From: a virus
IMG/VR virus record: IMGVR_UViG_3300042261_000588
Location: 79,855-143,854 of that record
DNA length: 64,000 bases
Reading direction: 5' to 3' (one strand)
Both the position numbers and the translations under genes were made by a program. The first letter of the stretch is position 1, and every line of letters starts with the position of its first letter. Below the pieces are notes generated by a model, which had not been told where the DNA came from, made no database searches, and saw only the letters and a list, made by a program, of their open reading frames with translations. Positions 7,570-17,296 of the stretch are shown here, piece by piece.

Positions 7570-9381
7570 ATGGGATTGGAGAGGACAAACAGGATTCGAA
7601 GGATGGTCTCAAGTCTCATGGTGACAGCCTCAGAGATTTTAGGTAGCTCTGCGTGGATGAAGGGGTGGATTGATCCACACGGGAATTTTCATGCGATTCC
7701 TGGTGGATTAACGCATGAACATCTTGCTCGTAAAATATGGGATGGGAAGACTGAGACAGAGGATATGGCATCTCCGCTTTGGGGATCAAAACAGATGTAT
7801 AAAAATGGGTGGGCTAGGGTAGTCCCATATGGGAGAGACACGCTTTCAGCGGAGGTTTCTAGAGGAGTTCGATCACTAACATACTCTCAGCTTGAAAAGT
7901 TAAAGGACTTGGCGATAGAAGAAGGGATGACTAGCATAAGATTGGATAATGGAAACTCATTGACGGCAATCTGGGAGGACGAAGATTTGTTGGTTGCTCG
8001 ATCCAAAGTTGGTTTTGAGTTCCCTTCACAGGATGCCATGAGCAAATACCTTAAGGATCATCCCAAGGCGAAGAAAGAAAATCATTGGGTTCAAGATCAA
8101 AAACCGAAGAAAAATCTTCAGGAAAATGCTCCTAAAACTGAAGAAAAAGCTGATGATTCTGGCAAGGCTGGGAAATTCAGAGTGCCGGAACACAAGTTGT
8201 TGAAGTTCGAAATGGACGGGGATTTGGGGAACATGGACAATTGGAGGGCAAGGATAGTTCTCGGCAACTCGATGGGCGAAGACAAGAAGGTCGGGGATAT
8301 GGATAAGATCGGTTATGTGGCGTTCAGCACGGTGAATGATGAGATTGTGCCGATAGCGAGAGCCGACGAGCATCAGGCAGGATATGAGTTGTTATATCAT
8401 CTGGATAAGAATGGTGCGATCAGGAGCAGACCACAGGATTTTATCACATTGTTTAATGGAAGCAATTATCCGCATTGCACGACGAAAGATACGAAGGCGT
8501 ATGCAAGTGCGGTGAAGAAGTGGTTGGCTTGTGGTGGTCCAAATGTGTGCGTTCACTCCCAGAAAAATGGAAAGAATTATGTGACTGACATGGAAGAATA
8601 TGCGGCATTAGGGGGAGATGTGCCGTATGAACAAAAGGGACCGTCAAAGGCTGGGCGTGAGATTTTAGATCACTTGGAAGGTGCGATTGGTAGTTTAAGA
8701 GAAGGTAAGGATAAAGAAGCCCTTGAACATGCTAAAAAGTTAGCAAATAGGTTAGAAGTTTTTAGAAGTTATGTAGGTTATCCAGACGTATTTATTGATG
8801 AGTTGGATAAGATGGAGAAGGACAGGGATATATCGGGTCTTGGCAGGGCAATTAAGGCAGTAGCGAAAGATATTTGGGATCATCTCAAAGAGGAACGTGA
8901 TCGTAAATATTCGTATGTGTCGGGGCTTTACGGAACAGGAGATGATGCAGATAAGAGGTTGGAGAAAGCGGCTGGTGCAGACACAGAGCCTCCTAAGAAG
9001 GAAGGCGAGACCGAGAGACCTCGTTTATCTGATGTTGGGCATAATATCGTTAGTCATTTAGAGAAGGCGGCGAAGGCAGGAATTCAGGAATTTGGCCGTG
9101 GAATTGATCGAATGAAAGATTCGGCAATGGATTTAATTTTTTATTTACAGCCTATGATGGAGGATGTAGATGATTTAGGACCTGCCTTAGAGAGATTGCA
9201 TCGTGCGATGGCAGGGGAGGATAGTGACGAGATACAACAAGCGTTGTTCTCGTATAACGGGGTTAAGAATTTATTGCATCAGCGGTTGAGGAAGTTGATG
9301 GCGGATGGTGTGGTGAAGGACAAGCATTTTGGAGATGTGAAGTCGGCTTTTGAGGAGTTTGAGAGGTTGGGACAGATTTGA
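7570..9381 (+). CDS. Large tagged polyvalent-type protein
   Basis: About 603 residues. The N-terminus carries the tag (TNRIRRMVSSLMVTASEIL), then a WIDPHGNFHAIPGG...HEHLARKIW domain followed by GWARVVPYG, a module widespread in phage and plasmid multidomain proteins. A Lys/Glu linker follows, then HQAGYELLYHLDKNG and a long helical C-terminal half. The internal ATG at 7570 is preferred over 7537 because GGGGA precedes it and it puts the tag at the N-terminus. No enzymatic motif is certain. Confidence 0.6.
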   Translation: MGLERTNRIRRMVSSLMVTASEILGSSAWMKGWIDPHGNFHAIPGGLTHEHLARKIWDGKTETEDMASPLWGSKQMYKNGWARVVPYGRDTLSAEVSRGVRSLTYSQLEKLKDLAIEEGMTSIRLDNGNSLTAIWEDEDLLVARSKVGFEFPSQDAMSKYLKDHPKAKKENHWVQDQKPKKNLQENAPKTEEKADDSGKAGKFRVPEHKLLKFEMDGDLGNMDNWRARIVLGNSMGEDKKVGDMDKIGYVAFSTVNDEIVPIARADEHQAGYELLYHLDKNGAIRSRPQDFITLFNGSNYPHCTTKDTKAYASAVKKWLACGGPNVCVHSQKNGKNYVTDMEEYAALGGDVPYEQKGPSKAGREILDHLEGAIGSLREGKDKEALEHAKKLANRLEVFRSYVGYPDVFIDELDKMEKDRDISGLGRAIKAVAKDIWDHLKEERDRKYSYVSGLYGTGDDADKRLEKAAGADTEPPKKEGETERPRLSDVGHNIVSHLEKAAKAGIQEFGRGIDRMKDSAMDLIFYLQPMMEDVDDLGPALERLHRAMAGEDSDEIQQALFSYNGVKNLLHQRLRKLMADGVVKDKHFGDVKSAFEEFERLGQI

Positions 9382-9485
9382 TTTCATCTGGGATATTTGC
9401 GAGCTAACAAATAACCTTGCCAAAAATGCAATCTGGTATGTTATGCGGACGGTATCCTGGATGGATTTTCAAGAGGAGGATGAGG

Positions 9486-9992
9486 ATGAGTATTGCAAGC
9501 GACATTGTTTCAGTAGCCAAGGACTTAATAGCTGGTGAAGGTTTGTTCGACATAATGTCAGAAATGATGAAGGGCATGAAGATAATGATCTACACGCCAG
9601 ATGTAGGTGATGTTCAACTTATTGGAGGTAGTTATGCTCCTTCTCCAACTACTTTCATACCACGGAGAAAGAGTTGTGTGGCTATGCTTGTTTCGAGTAT
9701 CACAGTAATGCCAGAGAGGCCGTATATCAATGCGGAGGTTGTGCCGGGTCGGCGATACATGATGGTTATTACTATAACGACCGCTGGTGGTCACATGTCA
9801 GATAAGATTGAGGCCCCGCTGATTTTGAGGGCTAACGCCGAGGATGATCTTAATCGGTTTTTACAAACATATGTTCCTCATTTGGTTTCTAGATATTTGC
9901 GGGAACATGGAGCGAAGATGATGGAAGTGAGTGAAGGGATTCACAAGAGCATTTCAGAGATGTATGACGGTGGTCGTGACATGGGTGACTGA
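9486..9992 (+). CDS. Tagged protein of unknown function (5)
   Basis: 168 residues from an ATG preceded by GAGGAGGATGAGG. The N-terminus (SIASDIVSVAKDLIAGE) is the variant S-x-[IV]-V-x-[VI]-A-K-x-L form of the shared tag. The remainder is strand-rich, then helical. No family recognised. Confidence 0.6.
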   Translation: MSIASDIVSVAKDLIAGEGLFDIMSEMMKGMKIMIYTPDVGDVQLIGGSYAPSPTTFIPRRKSCVAMLVSSITVMPERPYINAEVVPGRRYMMVITITTAGGHMSDKIEAPLILRANAEDDLNRFLQTYVPHLVSRYLREHGAKMMEVSEGIHKSISEMYDGGRDMGD

Positions 9993-10006
9993 TAAAGGAG
10001 ACGACC

Positions 10007-10057
10007 ATGAAGACGAGAAGAGGATCAGATACAGAGGTTTTTAGGAGGATGTTGTAG
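10007..10057 (+). CDS. Possible 16-residue peptide
   Basis: Very short ORF with a perfect AAAGGAG ribosome site. Probably a remnant or leader. The rest of 9993-10141 shows nothing recognisable. Confidence 0.2.
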   Translation: MKTRRGSDTEVFRRML

Positions 10058-10141
10058 ACTTAGAATATCTGAATGATGGATTGGATCACTTACTTCTTTA
10101 TCATTAAAGAATCACTATAAGACTCTTAGTGAAAGGTTTTT

Positions 10142-10363
10142 ATGATTATTGATCCATGGCTTAGTGTAGATCAAGTTGGGTTGGTATGCCAGTCTTGTGC
10201 CGAGTCTATGAAGAACAAGGGGATTAAGGCGATCAGGGCGTCTGTGTTGAGGAATGCTCAGATAACGTGGCAGGAGTGTGTGGACAAAGCGATTAAGAAG
10301 AATATGGCGAAGGATGCTGGCGCGTTGTGTGGATGGTTGAAGAGTAGGGATCAGAGTGTCTAA
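10142..10363 (+). CDS. Small protein of unknown function
   Basis: 73 residues with CQSCAESMK and two further cysteines; possibly a small metal site. AAAGG precedes the ATG. Immediately upstream of a broken tagged gene. Unknown family. Confidence 0.45.
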   Translation: MIIDPWLSVDQVGLVCQSCAESMKNKGIKAIRASVLRNAQITWQECVDKAIKKNMAKDAGALCGWLKSRDQSV

Positions 10364-10375
10364 ACAGGGGGAATC

Positions 10376-10517
10376 ATGAATAGGGAAATCTAGGATTGCC
10401 GAGCGGATTGTTGCGAGGTATCCTGATACAGCCAACAGAGCAGGAGCGTAACTCTGGCGTGAGCAGGCAGAGGAGCCTCGACGGAAAGAGGGAATTCGTC
10501 CTCGCAAGGAAGATTAG
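10376..10517 (+). pseudogene. Broken tagged gene
   Basis: ATG (GGGGG four bases upstream) reads MNREI then TAG. Shifting one base at about 10391 opens a frame from 10392 reading RIAERIVARYPDTANRAGA, the shared tag, up to a TAA at 10449-10451. The same frame continues as LWREQAEEPRRKEGIRPRKE to TAG at 10515. It therefore needs one frameshift and one stop to be removed. Decay or sequencing error are both possible. Confidence 0.5.
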
Positions 10518-10561
10518 GTCATCTATAGATGCCAGCGACGTGAATTTAGAGAGGATAAGCT

Positions 10562-10717
10562 ATGAAAAAAAGTAAAAACGGGAAGGGTAAGATTTTTATC
10601 GACTTGCTTTTAATTCTTCTCGTTGCTTGTTTTTTTATGGGTTTGATTCTGTTTTCTTTTCAGGGTTTGTCTAACATTCTTAATTCGGGAGTAGCGAATG
10701 AGATCAGTTCTAAATAA
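10562..10717 (+). CDS. Small single-span membrane protein
   Basis: 51 residues: a basic N-terminus (KKSKNGKGK), one hydrophobic helix (residues about 11-35) and a short polar tail. GAGAGGA precedes the ATG. It overlaps the topoisomerase start by 20 bases, so the pair is probably cotranslated. Function unknown. Confidence 0.55.
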   Translation: MKKSKNGKGKIFIDLLLILLVACFFMGLILFSFQGLSNILNSGVANEISSK

Positions 10718-11789
10718 TCGAGTTTCGAGAATTGCCGATATTGTGGCCGAACACCGCTCTTCGCAGTCAAGAATCTCCGCTATTGTAGATAGAATTATTG
10801 CTCTTGAGTTTGATAATCGCAAGCAGATGGAAGACTATCGGCGCGAACATGATGTTAGGCCGGGAACAAAACTGGTTGTAAAAACTCCGGCGAAGCATCA
10901 AACCGGTCCTTTGGAAAGTCCGTCTTCACCTCGACCACGTCATCTGACGAGCAAGGCGGTTTATACTAAGAAGGATGGGTGGAGAGCAGTAGATGGGAAA
11001 GAGTTGCCAGAGCATGTAAGGAAGCAAGCTATTCCTCCGGCGTGGAAAGACGTTCATTACGATCCTAATCCAAAAGCAGACTTAGTTGTTCAAGGCAGGG
11101 ATTCTAAAGGTCGGATTCAGAGTCGGTATTCTGATTCTCACAAGGCAATGGTTGCAGCAGAGAAGTTTGCCAGAATATCAGAGTTGATCAAGAAGATAGG
11201 CGAGATCAAAGGTGAGAATGAGAAGAATGGTAAAGGGGGCAAGAAAGATGATGCGGAATGTTTGAGACTGATTATGGAGACAGGGATTCGTCCGGGAAGC
11301 GATCGGGATACGAAGGCTGAGAAGCAGGCTTATGGTGCGACGACATTACGGGGGCGTCATGTGGTCGTCAAAAAAGATGGTGTTCATCTAGATTTTATTG
11401 GAAAGAAGGGGGTTCATCTTGACATCCCGGTAATGGATAAAAAGACGGCTGAAAATTTGTTGGGTCGTGCAAAAGAGGCTGGTAAATCAGGGCGTCTTTT
11501 CAACACGAATGAGGGCAAGTTATTGGAGTATACACACACACTTGATGGTGGTGGTTTCAAGGTTAAGGATATGAGAACGATGGTTGGAACAACGACGGCA
11601 ATCAGTTTGGTAAAGAAAATGCCCGTGCCGCAATCTGAATCTGAATACAGAAAGCAAGTAAAAGAAGTTGCTGTTTCTGTTTCAAAAAAACTAGGCAATA
11701 CACCAGTCGTTTGTCTTCAAGCTTATATCAGCCCGGTCGTTTTTACAACATGGAGACAAATTGGGTGGGAATTAAAGGGGGCGGCATGA
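10698..11789 (+). CDS. Type IB DNA topoisomerase (vaccinia/bacterial type) with tag
   Basis: 363 residues. After an N-terminal double tag (SRIADIVAEHR...RISAIVDRII) and linker comes the type IB core: IPPAWKDVHYDPNPKADL, QGRDSKGRIQSRYSDSH, the ETGIRPGS catalytic arginine region, KVKDMRTMVGT, and LGNTPVVCLQAYISP with the active-site tyrosine near residue 343. These enzymes nick and relax duplex DNA through a 3'-phosphotyrosine. A phage-borne copy with a tag at the N-terminus suggests a virion-associated or infection-stage role (inference). Confidence 0.85.
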   Translation: MRSVLNNRVSRIADIVAEHRSSQSRISAIVDRIIALEFDNRKQMEDYRREHDVRPGTKLVVKTPAKHQTGPLESPSSPRPRHLTSKAVYTKKDGWRAVDGKELPEHVRKQAIPPAWKDVHYDPNPKADLVVQGRDSKGRIQSRYSDSHKAMVAAEKFARISELIKKIGEIKGENEKNGKGGKKDDAECLRLIMETGIRPGSDRDTKAEKQAYGATTLRGRHVVVKKDGVHLDFIGKKGVHLDIPVMDKKTAENLLGRAKEAGKSGRLFNTNEGKLLEYTHTLDGGGFKVKDMRTMVGTTTAISLVKKMPVPQSESEYRKQVKEVAVSVSKKLGNTPVVCLQAYISPVVFTTWRQIGWELKGAA

Positions 11790-11950
11790 AAAAGGTTTTT
11801 GACTTGGATGCTGATGTTGAGTTTGGCACGGATGTTTTGCCGGACTGGAGAAAGGCAGATGATGTCGCCGATACAGACGATGAAGAAATGAAAGAAACCC
11901 CGATAGACGTGTTGATGATTCTAGGGTTCGATCCAAAAGAATTATTTTGA
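11786..11950 (+). CDS. Small acidic protein
   Basis: 54 residues, strongly acidic (DTDDEEMKE). Starts at an ATG overlapping the topoisomerase stop, with GGGGGCGG just upstream, and ends overlapping the next start, so it is embedded in a coupled operon. Unknown function; possibly an inhibitor or adaptor of a neighbour. Confidence 0.5.
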   Translation: MKKVFDLDADVEFGTDVLPDWRKADDVADTDDEEMKETPIDVLMILGFDPKELF

Positions 11951-13725
11951 TGAATACTAAGGTCATAGAGTTGACAAAGCCATTTGATAGTGCAGCACTT
12001 GAATGTGACGGCATGACTAGGGTATTGAGAACAGTTCTTTCAGATAATCATATTTCACATACTCCAAAGGTTGGACGGGTGGAGTGGAATGGAAAATACT
12101 TCAGTCCACATTTTTGGATCGAGCTGCCTAATGGTGATGTAGTGGACTATAGACTTCGGATGTGGTTTGGTGGACAGGCACCGCATGGAGTTTTCAATCC
12201 AGAGAAATCAGGGGTGATCTACGAAGGACGGACGGCGAACATGCCGGTGTTGACAGATTTTCTGTTTGGTGTGCTGGCAGGTAAACCGAGAGTTGCTGGC
12301 GTCAAAGAGGTGGTAGATAAAATAACCAAGAGAATCAGGGACAGCGAATTGGTTCAACGATTGACGGATAAAGTGCTTCGATTCATTAAAACCAAGCATC
12401 CTTCTGATGATCTAACACCAGAGGAAGTGGCTGCGATTTATAGACAGGAAGATTATGGTGATGATTTTGACATGCCGGGAGGTCAAGAGTTGGATGTGGG
12501 TTGGACGAATCATGCAGAGTATCGATGTGATTTAAGGGATGTTGATCCATCAAGAGTGAATGAGACCATTAGAGATTTTGCCGAGACACATCCTCATCAA
12601 CATAAGATGGTAAATTTGACGAATCGGAGTTTAGGGAAGGCGGTAGTGGACGTGAATACAATGACAACCCCGGAAGAGGCTCGTGTTGTTACAGTAATGG
12701 CAAACGACGATATTGAATCCAGTCTTCTCATCTCAACTCTTTCTGAGTTGGGTGTAGTTGGGTTGTCAAAGGTTGCTGGACCCAATGATATTAGATGGCA
12801 GGCCGTCTTTATGATGGGTTCATCGGGTTCTGGGAAGTCACACTATCGAGAGAAGACTTACTTGAAATACATGAAGTTCAAGGTGGTTGATCCAGATGCG
12901 TTGGTTATGGCACATCCTGATTACGATCCAGAGAGACCCTATCTCCTACATGAGTGGTCGAAAGATGTGAGTGATGTGGAGTTCAACTCAATCATAAGTA
13001 ATGGGACTGGCGATCCTGTTGTCGTAGACGGAACGGGTAGAAATCCCGAAGGAATCTTGAGGAAGATGGCTGCGGCGAAGAAGAATGGCTATAGGATTTT
13101 TCTCGTTTATATTTGGGTTCCAGTAGAGGTATCGATATGGAGAAATAGGAATCGTTCCAGATTTGTGCCGGAAGAGAAGATCGTGAATGTGTATAAGGGA
13201 TATGATGAATCTTTTGCAAGGCTTCGGGGTTATGCGGATAGTTTTAAGGTGATTCCGAATTACACAAGCGAAGATTTGAGAGCTGCTAAAAAAGACATTG
13301 AGGTTTATCCTGCACCGCAAAAAGTGAGACCGCCAAGGCCAGGAGACAGTGATTATGGGAAAGACGAGATGAGTAAGGCAGCTTCAGATGTCATCTTGTT
13401 TCCGGGACAAGGAAACGGTAACGATGACGGGGATCAGACTCATAACTACAGGCTCGGGAGTGTGAAGACGTTCTACCAGATTGATAGTGAGGGTGGTAAG
13501 AAACACGAACATCACTGGCGCAAGACTTGTGTGGAGTGCGGAGGCGTCGATACTTGTCGCTGTTCCGCTCCGAAGGTGGATGTTTCAGGGATTTGCTATG
13601 ATTGTTGTGAAAAAGAAGGTATCGACTTTAAAACAGGGAAGAAGATTGTGATCTCTGCCGTAAAGGACAGGCAGGCGAGAATTGTTGATCGTCTTATTCA
13701 GAAGGTGCTTGAAAGGAAATTATGA
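11950..13725 (+). CDS. Polyvalent-type protein: papain-like, zeta-toxin-like kinase and zinc modules
   Basis: 591 residues. Residues 15-80 (ECDGMTRVL...SPHFWIELPNGDVVDY) show the Cys...His...Asp order of papain-like/transglutaminase folds. Around residue 290 a Walker A, GSSGSGKS, begins a zeta-toxin/polynucleotide-kinase-like P-loop domain (VVDGTGRN, WRNRNR lid). The C-terminus has a Cys-rich segment (CVECGGVDTCRC...CYDCC) and ends in a tag-like helix (RQARIVDRLIQKVLE). Fused unrelated activities are the hallmark of phage polyvalent proteins; injection with the genome is an inference. Confidence 0.65.
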   Translation: MNTKVIELTKPFDSAALECDGMTRVLRTVLSDNHISHTPKVGRVEWNGKYFSPHFWIELPNGDVVDYRLRMWFGGQAPHGVFNPEKSGVIYEGRTANMPVLTDFLFGVLAGKPRVAGVKEVVDKITKRIRDSELVQRLTDKVLRFIKTKHPSDDLTPEEVAAIYRQEDYGDDFDMPGGQELDVGWTNHAEYRCDLRDVDPSRVNETIRDFAETHPHQHKMVNLTNRSLGKAVVDVNTMTTPEEARVVTVMANDDIESSLLISTLSELGVVGLSKVAGPNDIRWQAVFMMGSSGSGKSHYREKTYLKYMKFKVVDPDALVMAHPDYDPERPYLLHEWSKDVSDVEFNSIISNGTGDPVVVDGTGRNPEGILRKMAAAKKNGYRIFLVYIWVPVEVSIWRNRNRSRFVPEEKIVNVYKGYDESFARLRGYADSFKVIPNYTSEDLRAAKKDIEVYPAPQKVRPPRPGDSDYGKDEMSKAASDVILFPGQGNGNDDGDQTHNYRLGSVKTFYQIDSEGGKKHEHHWRKTCVECGGVDTCRCSAPKVDVSGICYDCCEKEGIDFKTGKKIVISAVKDRQARIVDRLIQKVLERKL

Positions 13726-16403
13726 CCAAGATTTTGTGGCACATCTCGAATAGTCTGTTCAAGAGGTTTGACCCGAGGATGACGGCTCAGGGGATCATTT
13801 GGTTTGCAGAAGACGGGAATCATCTAGTCAAGGACTTGCATGGGGCATCTGTCAACAATAGATTGCCAGTATACTTATACAAGTGCGAAGTAAGGATGGG
13901 TAAAGTTGCGGGCTGGGATGAGTATGATAAGAAGGGGCTCGGACAATTAAGAGATGATGGATTTGACACAATCGAGCTTGATGGCGACGTGGCAGTTTTA
14001 AACAAGAACTTCATTAGAATTCTGGGAGTGCAGCAGATTGGAAAGAAGGAGCATGTAATGACAGCATCAGAAAACAAGTGTAAGGTAATTAGGCCACCGG
14101 AAGTGTTTGACTTCAAGCAGCCTCCTGAGCCGCCAGTAGTCTTTTTGGGTGGTGCTATTGATATGGGGCAGGCAGAAGATTGGCAGTCAAAACTTGCCGA
14201 GACTCTCGATGATGTTTCATGTGTGTTGCTCAATCCCAGACGCAATGATTGGGATTCTTCATGGGAGCAGAGCATTCATAATCCCCAGTTCAAGGAGCAA
14301 GTTGAGTGGGAATTGAAGGGTTTGGAGCAGGCGACTTTTGTTGTGATTGTCTTGCCGAAGGATTCCAAGGCTCCGATTTCGCTTTTGGAACTTGGGTTGC
14401 ATGTGATTGGCAGGCGGATGATTGTCTTCTGTCAGGAAGGGTACTGGCGCAAGGGGAATGTGGATGTGGTTTGCAATCGGTATGGGGTGCCTGTTTACGA
14501 GGATTTCGACTCTTTTGCGACTTTTGTGAAGGCGAGGATTTTGGAAACGACGGCGGGAGCGCATGAGCCGGAAGTATTGCCCGAAGGGACGGTACAGCAG
14601 CAGAAACAGCATTTCGTCGTGGCGTCGGATCGGATGGCATGGCGAATCATGGCAAGAGAGTTCGTAATTGGAACGAAGGAGGTGCGTGTGGCTTCAAATA
14701 TGAGTGCGTCTAAAAATAAAAAGGTGGTTTGTCCTGACTGCGGTCAGATGGTTGGTGTTAGGTTGGTTCCAGGAGGAGGATCGTGGAATCATTTCATTAC
14801 ACATATGGATCGCAAGGGAGATCACTGCAAGGGATCGGGATGGTCAGTTCCTAAATATCCAGATAAGGAAGAGTGGGGAAAGCAGGAGCGTGTATCAAGT
14901 AGATCGAGATATTGTTCCGTGCCGAGATATTGTGATTTTTACAAGGCGGTGAATGGCAAGTGGTATATGAACTTGGCGAATGATGAGGATGGGGGGTATC
15001 GCGACTCAGAAACATACGGTCCATTTGAATCACTTGATAGTGCTAAGAAGTACTTGCATAATTTCTCGAATCCGGGCTCCTATCGGACGGATGATAGTGG
15101 AAAGAAGTCTGTTCCAACTCATAGTCCAAATGGACGGCCTGTGCAAAAACCGGAAAGTCGTACGTGGAGCAGCAAAATGATGGCAACAATGACAGTTAAA
15201 GAAGGCGATATTTGCAATGTTAGTGGTCATACGGAGGCAGAAGCTGATCCGATGGCCGGAGAGAATCTGACGAGTCTTTTCTTGACATTACAGTCTTGGG
15301 CTACTAGGAAGGCCAATAGCCTGCATTTCGGGGCACCAGTGGCCTTGCAGATACTGGACAGGCTGGATGATGTGGAGACAGCATTGAAGGGCAAGATGGG
15401 TCTCCGTGGGCGGGAAGCGGTCATTGCGCTATTGAAAGCTATGAAAGGCTGCTTTACTATGGATGCTCAGCCGATTCCGGCTCTGATTCACAGATACGGC
15501 GTGGATGCGATTCGGGAGTGTGCAGGTCGTCGTTCTGCATCGGTTGAGTCCGGCATGGGAGATACTCACCCATTTGGTTCTCCTTTGCGTGGCAGACCGG
15601 ATTACGGCGAAAGAGATGGGGAAGTTGGAGAAAAATACGGATTGAAATTACCAAGTGAGGGTATAATGACATCGGAGGATAAGAATATGAGTGTTACAGC
15701 AGAGACTTTACGAGTCCGTGTAATTGCAGACAGGATCGCCTCTATGGCGAAAGAGTTTTTAGGATCGGAGAGATGGGATGGCGAGATACAGGGACAACAT
15801 ATACGGTTTCAATGGGTAGATCGTAGTGAGCGTCAATATCGGCTAACAGAGATGCCCATGCCAGGAAAGAAGCGTCTGAGGGTAAGGTCTGGTGGATTCC
15901 CAGCATGGTTGGGAGGATCACAGAAGAGGGAATATGGATTCTTGCTGATGGCAAATGTTGCACCTCGCATCAAGGCGTCGATGACATACGAGCAAGCAGC
16001 GTCCGAGATTGATAAGAGAATGAAGGAGTTGGTGGCCGAGTCGAATGACAAGTCTTCAGAACCAAAACAAGAGCAGGATTTGATTTCGGGGCCATGGGAG
16101 ACGTTGGTGTTCTATCTTGAAGTTGAGCCTGCGGATATGAAGCCATTTGTTGTTGATGCTAAGGATTTTAAGGTTTCTGTTGGTTGGGATAAGTTTGAGG
16201 CATACGATCCGTCTTCGATTTTTGAACAGTCTGATCCGTTCTACACGAAGTATCAATCAAAGAGTCCTACGGCTGCACGTAAGATGTATAAGGTCTTAAA
16301 CGCCGATCCAGACGCATTGAAGAACGTCTCTTGGAGCGACTTTGGTGGTTGGATGAGGAGGAGTGGAATTAGCTATGACAGTCATTCGAGTCAGTGGCAT
16401 TAA
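13722..16403 (+). CDS. Polyvalent-type protein: ART-like, deoxyribosyltransferase-like and zinc modules
   Basis: 893 residues. Residues 1-60 (LWHISNSLFKRFDP...GIIWFAEDG) resemble polyvalent ADP-ribosyltransferase domains. Residues about 125-270 (VFLGGAIDMGQAEDW, VLLNPRR, ELKGLEQATFVVIVLP, SLLELG) match the nucleoside 2-deoxyribosyltransferase-like fold. A zinc segment follows (CPDCGQM...HMDRKGDHC), then a helical region. A tag near residue 660 (RVRVIADRIASMAKEFLG) precedes a C-terminal module. Internal ATGs at 14058 and 15687 each have purine-rich ribosome sites, so shorter products are possible. Overlaps the preceding gene by four bases. Confidence 0.6.
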   Translation: MTKILWHISNSLFKRFDPRMTAQGIIWFAEDGNHLVKDLHGASVNNRLPVYLYKCEVRMGKVAGWDEYDKKGLGQLRDDGFDTIELDGDVAVLNKNFIRILGVQQIGKKEHVMTASENKCKVIRPPEVFDFKQPPEPPVVFLGGAIDMGQAEDWQSKLAETLDDVSCVLLNPRRNDWDSSWEQSIHNPQFKEQVEWELKGLEQATFVVIVLPKDSKAPISLLELGLHVIGRRMIVFCQEGYWRKGNVDVVCNRYGVPVYEDFDSFATFVKARILETTAGAHEPEVLPEGTVQQQKQHFVVASDRMAWRIMAREFVIGTKEVRVASNMSASKNKKVVCPDCGQMVGVRLVPGGGSWNHFITHMDRKGDHCKGSGWSVPKYPDKEEWGKQERVSSRSRYCSVPRYCDFYKAVNGKWYMNLANDEDGGYRDSETYGPFESLDSAKKYLHNFSNPGSYRTDDSGKKSVPTHSPNGRPVQKPESRTWSSKMMATMTVKEGDICNVSGHTEAEADPMAGENLTSLFLTLQSWATRKANSLHFGAPVALQILDRLDDVETALKGKMGLRGREAVIALLKAMKGCFTMDAQPIPALIHRYGVDAIRECAGRRSASVESGMGDTHPFGSPLRGRPDYGERDGEVGEKYGLKLPSEGIMTSEDKNMSVTAETLRVRVIADRIASMAKEFLGSERWDGEIQGQHIRFQWVDRSERQYRLTEMPMPGKKRLRVRSGGFPAWLGGSQKREYGFLLMANVAPRIKASMTYEQAASEIDKRMKELVAESNDKSSEPKQEQDLISGPWETLVFYLEVEPADMKPFVVDAKDFKVSVGWDKFEAYDPSSIFEQSDPFYTKYQSKSPTAARKMYKVLNADPDALKNVSWSDFGGWMRRSGISYDSHSSQWH

Positions 16404-16467
16404 ATCCATTTTTTCTTTATATTTGGCCCTTTCGTAGAGGGTTTGACAAAAATGAGGTTGGAGGTTT

Positions 16468-17274
16468 ATGAATCGAACAGTATTGGCTAGTCGTCTGTTA
16501 GAGATTGCGAGTGATGTTTCTGTATTAGCGCAGTCACGGGATAGTGTTATTGCAGGCATGGCAAAGACGATCAATTCGTTTCAATTGGGTCCAGAGGTAG
16601 TCGCATCTGCAAAAGCTGTTGCGAAGTTGGCTCAGGACTTTAAGGATCATCATGCTGATTTGATTGCACAGATAGCAGCTATGGAGAGAGCAGTAGACGC
16701 AAAGCGTGATGTTCTCAAGGCGTATTACAAGGATTGGAAGACAGAGACTGGATATGAGAGGTCTCGCCGTGAGTTGCTTGCGCAGGCATCCACTTGTATG
16801 CAAGTTGGTGACGCCATGACAGAACTTGCTGATGACCTATCCATTGTCAAAAGGGAGTCGGAGCAAGAGTCGTATAAAGAGAAATACAATATTTTGGTTT
16901 CGACTTTGAATGAGGCGGAATTGAATAAATATCGTAGAATCTTAGATTCTTTCTTTTCCAAACAGATCACCGAGTTGAAGACTGGTGTTAAGGAACTGGA
17001 TGGTGCGGTGAAGGAGTGGCATGATAGTGCTCAGGCGATTGCCGATGAGAGAGGCGTTAGATTGCCGAAGGCAAGTGATAATATTCGTCAGGCAGGCGTT
17101 GTGGATGAATTCATGGATGTTCTTAAGGGAATTATCCCCAAGTTGAAGGTGAGCCTCCAGAGGTGGGGGCAGAATCTTTGGAGGAACATCACGCAAAACA
17201 GCAGTCAATTAAGCGACATCAGTCAGAAGCTGCTTGATATGACAAGTAAGGCGCATGAAGTGTTGGCTTCGTAG
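16468..17274 (+). CDS. Tagged coiled-coil protein
   Basis: 268 residues. N-terminal tag (RTVLASRLLEIASDVS), then almost entirely helical with heptad-like Leu/Ala/Glu content, suggesting an elongated structural protein. GGTTGGAGG precedes the ATG. The 64-base gap before it ends the upstream coupled run and holds a weak CCCT/AGGG hairpin. Confidence 0.55.
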   Translation: MNRTVLASRLLEIASDVSVLAQSRDSVIAGMAKTINSFQLGPEVVASAKAVAKLAQDFKDHHADLIAQIAAMERAVDAKRDVLKAYYKDWKTETGYERSRRELLAQASTCMQVGDAMTELADDLSIVKRESEQESYKEKYNILVSTLNEAELNKYRRILDSFFSKQITELKTGVKELDGAVKEWHDSAQAIADERGVRLPKASDNIRQAGVVDEFMDVLKGIIPKLKVSLQRWGQNLWRNITQNSSQLSDISQKLLDMTSKAHEVLAS

Positions 17275-17296
17275 TCTTGTGTGGGAAGGGCATGTT